In this document: positions 49,934 through 59,210 of the stretch, one piece after another
Layout of the letters: every line of letters begins with the position of its first letter
How positions within the stretch are numbered: position 1 is the stretch's first letter
Source: Paraburkholderia phenazinium
Lineage (GTDB): Bacteria > Pseudomonadota > Gammaproteobacteria > Burkholderiales > Burkholderiaceae
Direction of reading: 5' to 3'
NCBI RefSeq assembly: GCF_900141745.1
Contig: NZ_FSRM01000001.1
Location: forward strand, 806,001-870,000
DNA: 64,000 nucleotides
Program-made: the position numbers and the translations under genes
Notes under the pieces: generated by a model
What the model saw: the letters and a program-made list of their open reading frames with translations, nothing else
The model's database searches: none
Told to the model about the DNA's origin: nothing

Positions 49934-50275
49934 GAACTGTCTCCTTTGTCGATCAGAGCTAGCGCCGTAGTGCTTGCTTGCTCTGGTCTCATGCAACATG
50001 GTTGCGAGGGGGATCGAGACCGGCGCGGGCCCAAATTCACTACCTTCCGCCTGCCTGCTACGAGGGCTCGCTTCGGTTTGTGCTTTTTATGGTTCCAGCG
50101 AAAAGTAAAGCACAAATCGGACGGGCGTGCTATCGGGGGAAATCGTCCGGCGGCTGGCATGCGGCGTGTGCAAGGGCGGCAAAGCATAAAAAACGGCACA
50201 CCGCGTGAGCAGGCGTGCCGTTTTCAGAAGGGTGAACGCCAGAGGCTTGCGTTCGCTGCTGCGGGGGGAGAGAGG
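49934..50275. other. Gap between coxS and the amino-acid permease
   Basis: These 342 bp hold the terminator of the permease gene (50190-50224) and the likely cox promoter between it and 49934. I cannot point to a convincing promoter or operator, and no gene is apparent. Confidence 0.4.
50190..50224. terminator. Intrinsic terminator after the amino-acid permease gene
   Basis: AAAACGGCAC (50190-50199) and GTGCCGTTTT (50215-50224) pair perfectly; on the minus strand the stem is followed by more T. It separates the permease from the cox operon. Confidence 0.87.
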
Positions 50276-51682
50276 CTAGTGGTCTTGCGTCCCGTGCGCG
50301 AGCTTCGAGTGCCGGCGTGAGTAACCGAAATAGATCGTCATGCCGATCAACAGCCAGATCACGAAGGCGACCCAGGTGACGAATTTCAGGTTCACCATCA
50401 GGAACAGGCACGACGCCACCGCAAGGATCGGCACCACCGGCACACCCGGGCAACGGAACGCACGCGGCAGTTGTGGATGCGTCTTGCGCAGGACCAGCAC
50501 GGCGATCGACACCATCGAAAACGCCGCCAGCGTGCCGATATTGATCAGTTCCGCAAGCACGTTGAGCGGCACCAGAGCGCCGATCAAGCCGAAGAAAATG
50601 CCGACGAGCCAAGTGGTGAAGAACGGCGTCGCAAAACGCGGATGCAGGCGCGACAGCCTGGCCGGCAGAAGCCCGTCGCGCGACATCGCGAAGATCACGC
50701 GGGTCTGGCCGTAGGCCATCACCAGAATCACGGTCAGCATGCCGAGCACGGCGCCCAGATCGATAAAGCCGGCCACCCATTTTTCACCGGCCACCTGCAA
50801 GGCATATGACACCGGGTGCGAGATATTGGCGAACTGCGCCGACGGCATGATGCCCGTGACGACCGCTGCGACCGCGACGTACAGCACGGCACACACGCCG
50901 AGCGAGGCGATGATGCCCACCGGCAGGTCGCGTTTCGGATTCTTCACTTCTTCAGCCGCCGACGACACCGAGTCGAAGCCGATAAACGCAAAGAACATGA
51001 CCGCCGCCGCACCGAACACGCCGTTCCAGCCGTTCGGCATGAACGGATGCCAGTTGGCGGGCGTGACATGGAACACGCCGACGCCGATCACCAGCAAGAC
51101 CACGGTTACCTTGATCGCCACCATGATGTTGTTGATGCGCGCGGATTCGCGGATGCCGACCGACAGCAGCGCGGTGATAGCCATCATCACCAGAAAGGCG
51201 GGCAGATTGAAGAAGGTCGCGTGACCGGGCAGCGCGCCCGGCGCGGCCGACAGTGCAACCGGCAGCGCAATGCCGAAGCCCGACAGCAGCGACTGCAGAT
51301 AACCCGACCAGCCCACGGACACCGCCGAGGTGGCCAGCCCGTATTCGAGCATCAGGTCCCAGCCGATGATCCACGCGGCCAGTTCGCCGAGCGTGGCGTA
51401 CGAATAGGTATAGATCGAACCGGCGACCGGAATGGTGGACGCGAACTCGGCATAGGCGAGCGCCGCGAAGCCGCAGGCGATGGCCGCGATGATGAACGAC
51501 AGCATCAGGGCCGGGCCGGCCTGCACGGCGCCGGTGCCGGTCAGCACGAAAATGCCGGTGCCGATGATCGCGCCGACACCGAGGAAAGTGAGGTCAAGTG
51601 CGCCGAGGGTTTTCTTCAGGCCGCCGCTTTTGCTGCTGGCGACGAGCATGTGCTCGACGCTTTTCTTGCGAAACAGGGACAT
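50276..51682 (-). CDS. APC-superfamily amino-acid permease (cationic amino-acid transporter type)
   Basis: A 468-residue inner-membrane permease with about 12 helices. Its N-terminus KTLGALDLTFLGVGAIIGTGIFVLTGTGA is typical of the YfnA/CAT group, with VPVAGSIYTYSYATLGELAAWIIGWDLMLEY next. The substrate is probably an amino acid, but which one cannot be stated. It lies apart from other transport genes. Confidence 0.9.
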   Translation of the reverse strand: MSLFRKKSVEHMLVASSKSGGLKKTLGALDLTFLGVGAIIGTGIFVLTGTGAVQAGPALMLSFIIAAIACGFAALAYAEFASTIPVAGSIYTYSYATLGELAAWIIGWDLMLEYGLATSAVSVGWSGYLQSLLSGFGIALPVALSAAPGALPGHATFFNLPAFLVMMAITALLSVGIRESARINNIMVAIKVTVVLLVIGVGVFHVTPANWHPFMPNGWNGVFGAAAVMFFAFIGFDSVSSAAEEVKNPKRDLPVGIIASLGVCAVLYVAVAAVVTGIMPSAQFANISHPVSYALQVAGEKWVAGFIDLGAVLGMLTVILVMAYGQTRVIFAMSRDGLLPARLSRLHPRFATPFFTTWLVGIFFGLIGALVPLNVLAELINIGTLAAFSMVSIAVLVLRKTHPQLPRAFRCPGVPVVPILAVASCLFLMVNLKFVTWVAFVIWLLIGMTIYFGYSRRHSKLAHGTQDH

Positions 51683-51843
51683 TGGCGTGGGTTCTCCGGT
51701 AGTGCACGCGTCTTGCGCGCCGAATGTCGGGAAACCCGCGATTTTAGCGGATGCGCACCCCGATGCATTTTCGGGATGGCAGGCACGGCCTTGCGCCGTA
51801 CCTCAAGCGTGTCTTATGTCCTTTGCGGTGCTCTTATGCCGCT

Positions 51844-52500
51844 TTATCCGGCCATGGCCGGATTGAGATCGACGAGCCGGTTGCTCATCACATAGAAGGT
51901 GAGTTCGGCGTTGTTGCGCAGCTTCATCTTCTCGAGCAGGCGCGTGCGGTACACGCTCACCGTCTTGACCGACAGCGACAGTGTGTTCGCAATGTCCGTC
52001 AGCCGCTTGCCCGAGGCGAGCATGCACAGCGTCTGGTATTCGCGGTCGGAAAGCTTTTCGTGCGGCAACTGCTCGCCGTCGAACGAAACGTAGTCGGCGA
52101 GCGCCTCGGCCATCGCCGGGCTGACATACTTGCGGCCGGCCGCCACCTGCTGGATTGCGCCGATCATCTGCGCGGCGTCGACCGTCTTCGACAGATACCC
52201 GGCCGCTCCAGCCTTCAGCGCGCGGACCGCATACTGGTCCTCGCGATACATCGAAAACATCAGTACCGCCGCGCGGGGCGCCTTGCGTTTGATGCGCTTG
52301 AGCACTTCGACGCCATTCATGTCCGGCAGCGAGATGTCGAGCAGGATCACGTCGTACACATGCTTTGCCGCGGCGATGAGGGCCTCGGCGCCGGTTTCGG
52401 CCTCAGCCACATCGCTCGCGACGCCGCGGTCCATTAATAGTTGACGCACGCCTTGACGGACGACGGCATGGTCGTCCACGAGCAGGATACGCAGGCTCAT
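51844..52500 (-). CDS. NarL/FixJ-type response regulator
   Basis: A 218-residue regulator with a receiver domain (LLVDDHAVVRQG; phosphoacceptor Asp55 in VILLDISLPDMNG; Lys in YLSKTVDAAQ) and a LuxR-type helix-turn-helix (LSDREYQTLCMLASGKRLTDIANTLSLSVKTVSVYRTRLLEKM). The start is ATG 52500. It is 10 bases after the histidine kinase gene, forming a two-component operon. Targets are unknown. Confidence 0.9.
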   Translation of the reverse strand: MSLRILLVDDHAVVRQGVRQLLMDRGVASDVAEAETGAEALIAAAKHVYDVILLDISLPDMNGVEVLKRIKRKAPRAAVLMFSMYREDQYAVRALKAGAAGYLSKTVDAAQMIGAIQQVAAGRKYVSPAMAEALADYVSFDGEQLPHEKLSDREYQTLCMLASGKRLTDIANTLSLSVKTVSVYRTRLLEKMKLRNNAELTFYVMSNRLVDLNPAMAG

Positions 52501-52510
52501 GTTGGCGCGC

Positions 52511-53341
52511 TCACGAAGAAAGCGCGGCGGCGCGGGCCGCACGGCGTTCGATGCACGCCGCGTCGGCGAGCATGGCATTCCATGCGAAACGCGCGCGCAC
52601 CGTGGTGCCGCGCGCTTGCGTGGCGCGCTCGCTGCGGCGGGCGCTGATCTGCACGCTGCCGTCGAACGCCGCGCAACGGGCGCGCATGCCGGCGAGGCCG
52701 AAATGGCCCTGGCGCGTACGGGCGCGCGGCGCGAGGCCGACGCCGTCGTCGCTGACGACGAGCGTCAGATGGCGACGGCTGGCTTCGATGCGGACGTCCG
52801 CAGCGCTGGCCCGCGCGTGCTTGGCAATATTGTTCAAGGCTTCCTGGGCGACCCGGAAAATCGCCAGCGCGGCGTCCGCCGGCAAGCGCGTGAGCCGCAC
52901 GTCGGCAGCGCAGACGAAGCTGGTGCGCAGCTGGGTCCGCACGGCGAAGTCGCCGGCCCATTGCGAAAGTGCATTGACGATGCCCGCGTCGAGCGCGGGC
53001 GCATGAAGCTCAGCAACTGCCTGATGAGCGGCCTCGCAGACCGTATCGAGCGAGCGGCCGGCTACCTTGAGCGCGGCGACGCACTGCGGCGGCGCATCGG
53101 CAGGCAGCCAGGTTTCGATGCCGGCGAGCGCAAAACGCGTCGCGGTCAGTTCAGCGCCGACGCTGTCGTGCAGTTCGCGCGCCACGCGTTGGCAAGCGGC
53201 TTCCTGGGCGTGGATCAGTTCAGCGGACAGTTCGCGCACGCGGGCGCGCAGACTCGCGATCTCACGCTCGGCGCTGCTTTCCTCGCGGGCCATCAAAGGC
53301 GGGACATGCGCAGTGATCGGTACGACAGTCGACGTATCCAT
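52511..53341 (-). CDS. Histidine kinase (HisKA_3 type) without a recognisable sensor domain
   Basis: From ATG 53341 (MDTSTVVPITAH) this is 276 residues: a short N-terminal coiled coil (EREIASLRARVRELSAELIHAQEA), the phosphoacceptor His58 in RVARELHDSVGAELTATR, and a HATPase domain (QEALNNIAKHARAS, VVSDDGVGLAP, HFGLAGMRARC). No membrane helix or PAS/GAF domain is apparent, so input must come through a partner or the coiled coil. A longer in-frame start at 53545 has no recognisable domain. It forms an operon with the response regulator. Confidence 0.85.
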   Translation of the reverse strand: MDTSTVVPITAHVPPLMAREESSAEREIASLRARVRELSAELIHAQEAACQRVARELHDSVGAELTATRFALAGIETWLPADAPPQCVAALKVAGRSLDTVCEAAHQAVAELHAPALDAGIVNALSQWAGDFAVRTQLRTSFVCAADVRLTRLPADAALAIFRVAQEALNNIAKHARASAADVRIEASRRHLTLVVSDDGVGLAPRARTRQGHFGLAGMRARCAAFDGSVQISARRSERATQARGTTVRARFAWNAMLADAACIERRAARAAALSS

Positions 53342-53912
53342 GACTCTCCCGCTCAGGATGCCTCTGGCACAGCAAACCGGGTGCGCATCGACGGCGCGAA
53401 GACGAGGGAACGCATGCGAATCTCTGGCCTTGTGATGTGCCCGCAACGCGTGGCCGCGACAGACAATTCGCGACAGTGTAGCGTAACGAAATTTACATTC
53501 GGTTACATATCGGATGTAACCCTGGTGGGCGCTACAGCAACCCATGATGCGCCGCGATCATATCTCAAAAAAAAAGAAAAGGAGTAGATAGAACAAGGGC
53601 TAGCGTGGGTTTTTTGCCCCAGGACTTTAACGCGCTTGACATGTCGATATGCATTTTGCACGTAGGAAAAAGGCTGACACGCCAGGTGAAGGCCGCTGTA
53701 GGATTTGTAACCGGCCGCGGTTGGCAGAGTTCTACCTGGTATGTGAGATTTTGGCAGTCACTGCGAGGGGCGTCGGGCGCCAGGAAGACGTGAAAAGTAT
53801 CCGGATCCGCTAGCGCCAAAAAGCAAAAACCGGAGCGCGAAGGCTCCGGTTTCTTGAGGCTCAACCTAGTTGCGGTGAGCGGGGTGGCTTACGGCAGCTC
53901 TGGCCGCAGTGC
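53342..53912. other. Gap between fpr and the histidine kinase gene
   Basis: These 571 bp contain the fpr terminator (53827-53852) and the upstream region of the two-component operon. An AT-rich stretch at 53555-53590 includes a run of nine A. Open frames crossing the terminator are not credible genes. Confidence 0.4.
53827..53852. terminator. Intrinsic terminator after fpr
   Basis: AAACCGGAGC (53827-53836) and GCTCCGGTTT (53843-53852) form a perfect 10-bp stem with loop GCGAAG. On the minus strand a TTTTT-containing tail follows. Confidence 0.88.
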
Positions 53913-54683
53913 TTAGCCCACGAACGCCTTTTCCACGACGTAGTGGCCCGGCGCGTTGTTGCTGCCTTCCTGGAAGCCCGCGTCGTCGAGCAGCTTGCGC
54001 GTGTCGCGCAGCATGTGCGGGCTGCCGCACAGCATGACACGGTCGTTTTCCAGCGAGAAGCCGGGCACGCCGAGGTCGGCGAACAGCTTTTCGGTTTCGA
54101 TCAGTTCTGTGATCCGGCCGCGGTTCTGGAACGCCTCACGCGTGACGGTGGGGTAATACAGCAGCTTTTCCTGTACCAGTTCGCCGAGGTGCTCGTGCGC
54201 CGGCAGGTGATCCGTGATGTATTCCTTGTACGCCAGTTCGTCGACGAAACGGCAGGTGTGCGTGAGCACGACGCGCTCGTAGCGGTCGTAGATGTCCGGA
54301 TCTTTGATGATCGACATGAACGGCGCGAGGCCCGTACCCGTGGACAGCAGCCACAGCGTCTTGCCCGGCAGCAGGTTATCCGCCATCAGCGTGCCGACCG
54401 GCTTCTTGCCGATCAGGACCTGGTCGCCCACCTTCAGATGCTGCAGGCGCGACGTGAGCGGGCCGTCCTGAACCTTGATGCTCAGGAATTCGAGGTGCTC
54501 TTCGTAGTTCGCGCTCGCGAGACTGTAGGCGCGGATCAGCGGCTTGCCGTCGACTTCGAGGCCGACCATCGTGAACTGGCCGTTTTCGAAACGGAACGAC
54601 GGGTCGCGCGTGCAGGTGAAACTGAACAGCGTATCGGTCCAGTGATGGACGCTCAGGACGGTTTGTTGATTCAGGTTGCTCAT
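53913..54683 (-). CDS. fpr: Ferredoxin/flavodoxin-NADP+ reductase
   Basis: A 256-residue FAD enzyme exchanging electrons between NADPH and ferredoxin or flavodoxin. FAD motif RAYSLAS (49-55) and the NADP-binding GTGLAPFMSII and VMLCGSPHML segments are present. The C-terminus HYVVEKAFVG carries the extension seen in bacterial subclass I enzymes. Start ATG 54683 (MSNLNQQTVLSVHHWTDTLFSF). The gene stands alone and ends in a terminator. Confidence 0.95.
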   Translation of the reverse strand: MSNLNQQTVLSVHHWTDTLFSFTCTRDPSFRFENGQFTMVGLEVDGKPLIRAYSLASANYEEHLEFLSIKVQDGPLTSRLQHLKVGDQVLIGKKPVGTLMADNLLPGKTLWLLSTGTGLAPFMSIIKDPDIYDRYERVVLTHTCRFVDELAYKEYITDHLPAHEHLGELVQEKLLYYPTVTREAFQNRGRITELIETEKLFADLGVPGFSLENDRVMLCGSPHMLRDTRKLLDDAGFQEGSNNAPGHYVVEKAFVG

Positions 54684-55195
54684 GGCTTCTTGGATAGTGC
54701 GAAAACAAAAACGGCCAGACGAATAACCGGCCGGCACGGCAAGGGCGATGCTGCGCTAACCCTGTGGTTGACCGATTGCTTAAGGAAAAAATAATGCGCA
54801 ATCCGCTATTTTACCGCGCTCGCAGTCCGCGGGTGGCGGCACGGTGGCTCTAGCGGTTGCCGGACTTGCGGCTCCGGCGTCGTAACGGCACGCGGCGAAG
54901 CACGTCGGCGGGGATACAGCCGGGGTTCAGCAGCGGTACGGCGAGGGGCGAAACTCGCGTGGGGCGATCGCCGTCCGGTGACCGGATCGCGGGCCGGCAG
55001 GCGCGCGTCCTGACAACAATTTTTGGGATGATACAGAAACCCGTCGCGCAGTGCAGCATTGACCCTGCTGCCGAAACTGGCAAAAGGTGAGGGAAATCAA
55101 TGGAAAGGGCGTGGAATCGACGCTAAAGCGAGGGAAGTCATGCCTGGGCGCGGGCGTGGCGGACGGCGGGGCATCCGCCGCCGTCCGAGCCTTGT
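54684..55195. other. Gap between fpr and the sugar ABC operon end
   Basis: These 512 bp precede fpr on the minus strand and follow the last gene of the ABC operon (stop 55196). I see no convincing gene, repeat or hairpin terminator, although the fpr promoter must lie near 54700-54830. Confidence 0.35.
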
Positions 55196-56155
55196 TCAAG
55201 CCGTTACAGCTGCGCGTTTGCGACCGCGCTGCTTCAGCACACGAGCCTGCATGACGATCACCAGCAGCAGGAACACGCCACGAATCACAGATTGCCAGTA
55301 CGCCGAGAGGCTGATGAAGCCGAGCCCGTTTTCGAAGTTGAGCAGGTTGAACACCAGCCCGAGCAGCAGCACACCGGCAATCGTCATCGCAATCGAGCCT
55401 TCGCCGCCGGTCAGCAGCGTGCCGCCCAGCACTACGGCGGAGATCGCGAACAGCTCCCAGCCGACTCCTTCATTCGGCTGCCCGGCGCCGAACTGCGCCG
55501 CGAGTATCACGCCCGCCATACCCGCCAGCAAGCCGCTCACCGCATAAGCCGTCACCAGTGTGCGGTCCACGTTCAGCCCCATCAGGCGTGCAGCTTCCTC
55601 GCTACCGCCGATGGCGAGCGAATGCCGCCCGAAGCGCGTGCTGCGCAGCGCGAGCCACCCGGCCACCGCCGCGACGAGCGCGACAATACCGGGAATCGGC
55701 ATGCCGAACAGGTCGCCCTGGCCGAAATTGCCAAAATTCGAATCGGCGGCAATCGACACGGCGTCGTTCTTGCCGAGCAGCAGCGCGACGCCGTGTGCGC
55801 CAAGACTGGTGGCGAGCGTCGTGATAAACGGCAGGATCTTCAGACGCGTGATGATGATGCCGTTCACCACACCCACGATCAGCCCCGCCACAGAACCGGC
55901 GAGCACGGCGACCCAGCCGCCATAGGGGCTGATGAGCGCGGCCACGATGCTGGACATCGCCGCCACGGTGCCCACCGAGAGGTCGATGCCGCCCGTGATG
56001 ATGACGAACGCCATGCCGACCGAAATCAGCGCAAACATCGAGTTGTAGCGCCAGAACGAATTGATGTTGTACGCCGAGCCGAAGTGTTCGTAGCGCACGA
56101 GCCCGAGCACCACGAGTGCGACGAGCGCGAGCAGGATGGGGAGATTCTTTTTCAT
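55196..56155 (-). CDS. yjfF: Sugar ABC transporter permease, YjfF type
   Basis: A 319-residue permease of the ribose/galactofuranose ABC type (MKKNLPILLALVALVVLGL at the start). It has about eight to ten helices, the VGMAFVIITGGIDLSVGTVAAMSS segment, the cytoplasmic loop containing GGSEEAARLMGLNVDRTL and the ISAVVLGGTLLTGG motif. The start is ATG 56155. It is the fourth gene of the operon, 61 bases after the YtfT-type permease, and likely pairs with it as a heterodimer, as in E. coli ytfQRT-yjfF. Confidence 0.88.
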   Translation of the reverse strand: MKKNLPILLALVALVVLGLVRYEHFGSAYNINSFWRYNSMFALISVGMAFVIITGGIDLSVGTVAAMSSIVAALISPYGGWVAVLAGSVAGLIVGVVNGIIITRLKILPFITTLATSLGAHGVALLLGKNDAVSIAADSNFGNFGQGDLFGMPIPGIVALVAAVAGWLALRSTRFGRHSLAIGGSEEAARLMGLNVDRTLVTAYAVSGLLAGMAGVILAAQFGAGQPNEGVGWELFAISAVVLGGTLLTGGEGSIAMTIAGVLLLGLVFNLLNFENGLGFISLSAYWQSVIRGVFLLLVIVMQARVLKQRGRKRAAVTA

Positions 56156-56216
56156 CGCGTCGAGTCCGAAGTCTTTGTGAGCGCGCGCAGCGGGGTCGGC
56201 ATGGTGGGAGTGGCTT

Positions 56217-57236
56217 TCAGCGCGAGCGCCGTTGCACGTACACGGCCGCAATGATGATGGCCGCCTTGACGACCAGCGCCGCTGCGTCGGGAATGCCATG
56301 CGCGAGCAGGGTGTAGCGCAGCAACTGGATGATCAGCGCGCCGATCAGCGTGCCGCCGATATACGCCTTGCCGCCCGTCAATGCGGTACCGCCGACCGCG
56401 ACGGCGGCGATGGCATCGAGCTCAATGCCCAGGCCGACCACGTTCGCATCCGAGGACGAATTCACCGAGATCGAAATCAGTCCCGCCAGACCTGCCAGCG
56501 CAGCGCATATCGTGTAGGCGATCAGCTTGACGCGCGAAGTCGGTATGCCGCACAGGTACGCAGCCTTTTCGTTGCCGCCGGTGATGAGCAGGTACTGGCC
56601 GAACAACGTTTTGCGCACGACCCAGACAAACAGCGCGACCAGCGCGAACATCAGCAGCACCTGGAACGGCACGCCGCCCACCTTGCCAAGCGCGATCCAT
56701 TGGAACGCGGGGTTGTCGAACGCCTGCAGGCTGCCGTCGGTCACCACCTGGGCGATGCCGCGCCCGGCAATGAACAGCACCAGCGTGGCGACAATCGGCT
56801 GGACAGAGAGCCTCGTCACCAGCAGCCCGTTGAACACCCCGCAGGCCGCTGCGGCGATAACCGGCAGCACAAACGCTAGCGCAATGCCGCCGGGCCCCGG
56901 GATATTCATGAACAGCATCGGCGCGAGCGCACCGGAAATCGCCATCGACGCGCCCACCGAGAGGTCGATGCCGCCTGTGGCCACCACCAGCGTCATGCCG
57001 ATGCCGACGATCACGATCGTCACCACCTGGGTCAGGTTGACGTTGAACGTCTGCAGCGACCAGAAGTGCTGTGTGAACAGCAGGTTGAAGACCAGCATGG
57101 CCAGCAGCACGATGACTTCGCGCTGGATGGTCAGACGGTGGCGTTTCTTCGCGCGTTCCTGCGCGGCGCCGTCCGTGGTGGCGAGCAGGGCCGGCGAGGT
57201 TTCCTGACCTAACGACTTCAGCGACTTAAGCGCCAT
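56217..57236 (-). CDS. ytfT: Sugar ABC transporter permease, YtfT type
   Basis: A 339-residue permease with an N-terminal cytoplasmic tail of about 50 residues. It has TIVIVGIGMTLVVATGGIDLSVGASMAISGA, the VRKTLFGQYLLITGGNEKAAYLCGI coupling loop and ELDAIAAVAVGGTALTGG, which closely follow YtfT. The start at 57236 (MALKSLKS) overlaps the ATPase gene by 11 bases, so translation is coupled. Confidence 0.88.
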   Translation of the reverse strand: MALKSLKSLGQETSPALLATTDGAAQERAKKRHRLTIQREVIVLLAMLVFNLLFTQHFWSLQTFNVNLTQVVTIVIVGIGMTLVVATGGIDLSVGASMAISGALAPMLFMNIPGPGGIALAFVLPVIAAAACGVFNGLLVTRLSVQPIVATLVLFIAGRGIAQVVTDGSLQAFDNPAFQWIALGKVGGVPFQVLLMFALVALFVWVVRKTLFGQYLLITGGNEKAAYLCGIPTSRVKLIAYTICAALAGLAGLISISVNSSSDANVVGLGIELDAIAAVAVGGTALTGGKAYIGGTLIGALIIQLLRYTLLAHGIPDAAALVVKAAIIIAAVYVQRRSR

Positions 57237-58854
57237 GACGGTCGCCCTCCAGCGCGTCTTCAATGTGGGCAGAGTGGGCGGCTTCGACGAGTTGCGACGA
57301 GCCGTCGCTGCCCCAGGCAATGGCGTCCATGATGCTGCTTTCGCTCATCTGCGCGCCGTTCAGTTCGGCGACCGTGCGACCGTCGCGGATCACGACGGCG
57401 CGGTCGGCCACGGCGGTCAGTTCTTCCAGTTCCGAGGCCGACAGCAGCACCGCAAGGCCGGCGTCGCGCAGTTCGCGCACGATCTTCGCGACATCCGCCT
57501 TGGCGCCGACGTCGATGCCGCGGGTCGGCTCGTCGAGCAGCAGCAGCGACGGTTCGGCGGCGAGCCAGCGCGCGAGCAACACCTTTTGCTGATTGCCGCC
57601 GGACAGCTCGCGGATCGGCTGATCCGGCGAACGTAGCTTGATGCCGAGCGAGGCAATGAAACGCTCGACAATCGCCTGCTGTTTTTTGACATCCACGATG
57701 CCGTGTTTCGCGAGCGTGCGTAGACAGACAAGCGTGAGGTTGTCGCGCACCGACAGTTCGGGGACGATGCCGTCGCCTTTGCGGTCTTCTGTGAGGTAGG
57801 CGAGGCCACGGGCGATTGCATCCTGCGGCGACTTCAGCGTGACGGTTTCGCCACCCAGGGAGAGCGTGCCTTGCTCGAGCGGATCGGCACCGAACATCAG
57901 CCGCATCGTCTCCGTGCGGCCCGAACCGAGCAGGCCGGCGAGGCCCACGGCTTCGCCGGCGTGCACTTCGAGCGAGACGTCGCTGACTTTCGGATGGGCG
58001 CTCAGGTTGTGCGCCGCCATGACCCGTGCGCCGCGGCGCGCGAGGTTGGCCTCACGCGCCGTGGCATCTTCCTGAACGACGGCGGCCAGCGTGCGGCCGA
58101 GCATCGTCGTCACGAGCTGCAGCTTGTCCATCTCGGCCATCGTGCTTTGTGCGACGGTTTGGCCATCGCGCATCACCGTGACGCGGTCGCACAACGCGTA
58201 GAGTTCATCGAGCCGGTGCGACACGAAAATCACCGCACGGCCATCGTCGCGCAGCTTGCGCACCACGGTGAACAGCAATTCCACTTCGCGTTCGTCGAGC
58301 GACGAGGTGGATTCGTCCATGATCACCATCTTCGCGTCGGACGACACCGCGCGAGCAAGCGCAACCATCTGCTGAATGGCGGTCGAATAGGTGCGCACGG
58401 GTTTCTTCACATCGATCTGCAAACCGAACGATTCGAGCAGTGCAGCGGCGCGCTGCTGCACCGCGCGCCAGTCGATCAGACCGAAGCGGCGCGGCTCACG
58501 ACCCAGAAATATGTTCTCGGCCACCGAGCGGAACGGCACCAGATTGATCTCCTGATAGATCGTGCTGATGCCCGCTTCGCGCGCTTCCTTCGGCGTGCGG
58601 AAATCGATCTCGCGGCCTTCGAAACGCACCGTTCCACCGCCTCGCCGGTAGGCGCCGGTGAGGATCTTGATCATGGTGGATTTACCGGCGCCGTTCTGGC
58701 CGATCAGCGCGTGCACTTCACCTGCGGCGACGCTCAGATTCGCGTTGCGCAAGGCGGGCACGCCGCCGAAACTGATCTGGATGTCCTGCATCTCCAGCAG
58801 CGGCGAACGTCCGGCGCTGGGAGACGGCGGCGTAGGGCTGCCGGATTGCGTCAC
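57226..58854 (-). CDS. ytfR: Sugar ABC transporter ATPase, YtfR type (two ABC domains)
   Basis: A 542-residue ATPase with two ABC domains in tandem. The first has Walker A GQNGAGKST and a Walker B in KMVIMDESTSS. The second has the GLLGSGRTET loop in place of a canonical Walker A (usual in sugar ATPases of the RbsA class) and the signature LSGGNQQKVLLARWL with LLLLDEPTRGIDVGAK. AGGAG seven bases before GTG 58854 supports this start. A 356-bp structured region separates it from the binding-protein gene. Confidence 0.92.
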   Translation of the reverse strand: MTQSGSPTPPSPSAGRSPLLEMQDIQISFGGVPALRNANLSVAAGEVHALIGQNGAGKSTMIKILTGAYRRGGGTVRFEGREIDFRTPKEAREAGISTIYQEINLVPFRSVAENIFLGREPRRFGLIDWRAVQQRAAALLESFGLQIDVKKPVRTYSTAIQQMVALARAVSSDAKMVIMDESTSSLDEREVELLFTVVRKLRDDGRAVIFVSHRLDELYALCDRVTVMRDGQTVAQSTMAEMDKLQLVTTMLGRTLAAVVQEDATAREANLARRGARVMAAHNLSAHPKVSDVSLEVHAGEAVGLAGLLGSGRTETMRLMFGADPLEQGTLSLGGETVTLKSPQDAIARGLAYLTEDRKGDGIVPELSVRDNLTLVCLRTLAKHGIVDVKKQQAIVERFIASLGIKLRSPDQPIRELSGGNQQKVLLARWLAAEPSLLLLDEPTRGIDVGAKADVAKIVRELRDAGLAVLLSASELEELTAVADRAVVIRDGRTVAELNGAQMSESSIMDAIAWGSDGSSQLVEAAHSAHIEDALEGDRHGA

Positions 58855-59210
58855 GTCAATTCTCCTGCTGCAGATACTGTACGGCGGGCGGCGGCGCGGC
58901 TCGTGCCACCTTCCCATAGTAGTCCGTAAGACAAAGCGAAGCGACAGCCCGTCGTGGCACGGGCACGTCGCTCCGAACCCTTCCCGTCCCCCTCGGAGAC
59001 GTAAGAGGGACGTACTGCAGTGCGCTCCCGGCCCTAAAGGTGACCGCCTTCGGAGTTAGGAGCCTTCAGGTGTTCCGTGAACCCCAAAAGGGGACCACCT
59101 CTGGGATCGGAACACCCTGTCCGGTGCCGGACTCTGGGTGCGCCGGACCATCGGCGTTGCCTGTCAGGTACGACACTCCCGATCAGGCGTGCAGACGGCC
59201 CGGGCCTGCA
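58855..59210 (-). repeat. Hairpin-rich intercistronic region between ytfQ-like and ytfR-like genes
   Basis: There is no gene in these 356 bp, but at least four dyads. GCGAC/GTCGC surrounds GCCCGT/ACGGGC (58941-58971). CGTCCC/GGGACG lies at 58985-59012. GGTGTTCCG/CGGAACACC (59069-59077 and 59108-59116) encloses CCCC-AAAA-GGGG (59082-59093). GTCCGG/CCGGAC pairs 59119-59124 with 59143-59148. The region is in the transcript of the operon, so RNA processing or partial termination giving more binding protein than membrane components is the likely role. Confidence 0.6.

Noticed and set aside
53565..53864. A 99-codon minus-strand frame in the gap after fpr
   Set aside because: Its first part translates the fpr terminator hairpin, and there is no ribosome site or family resemblance.
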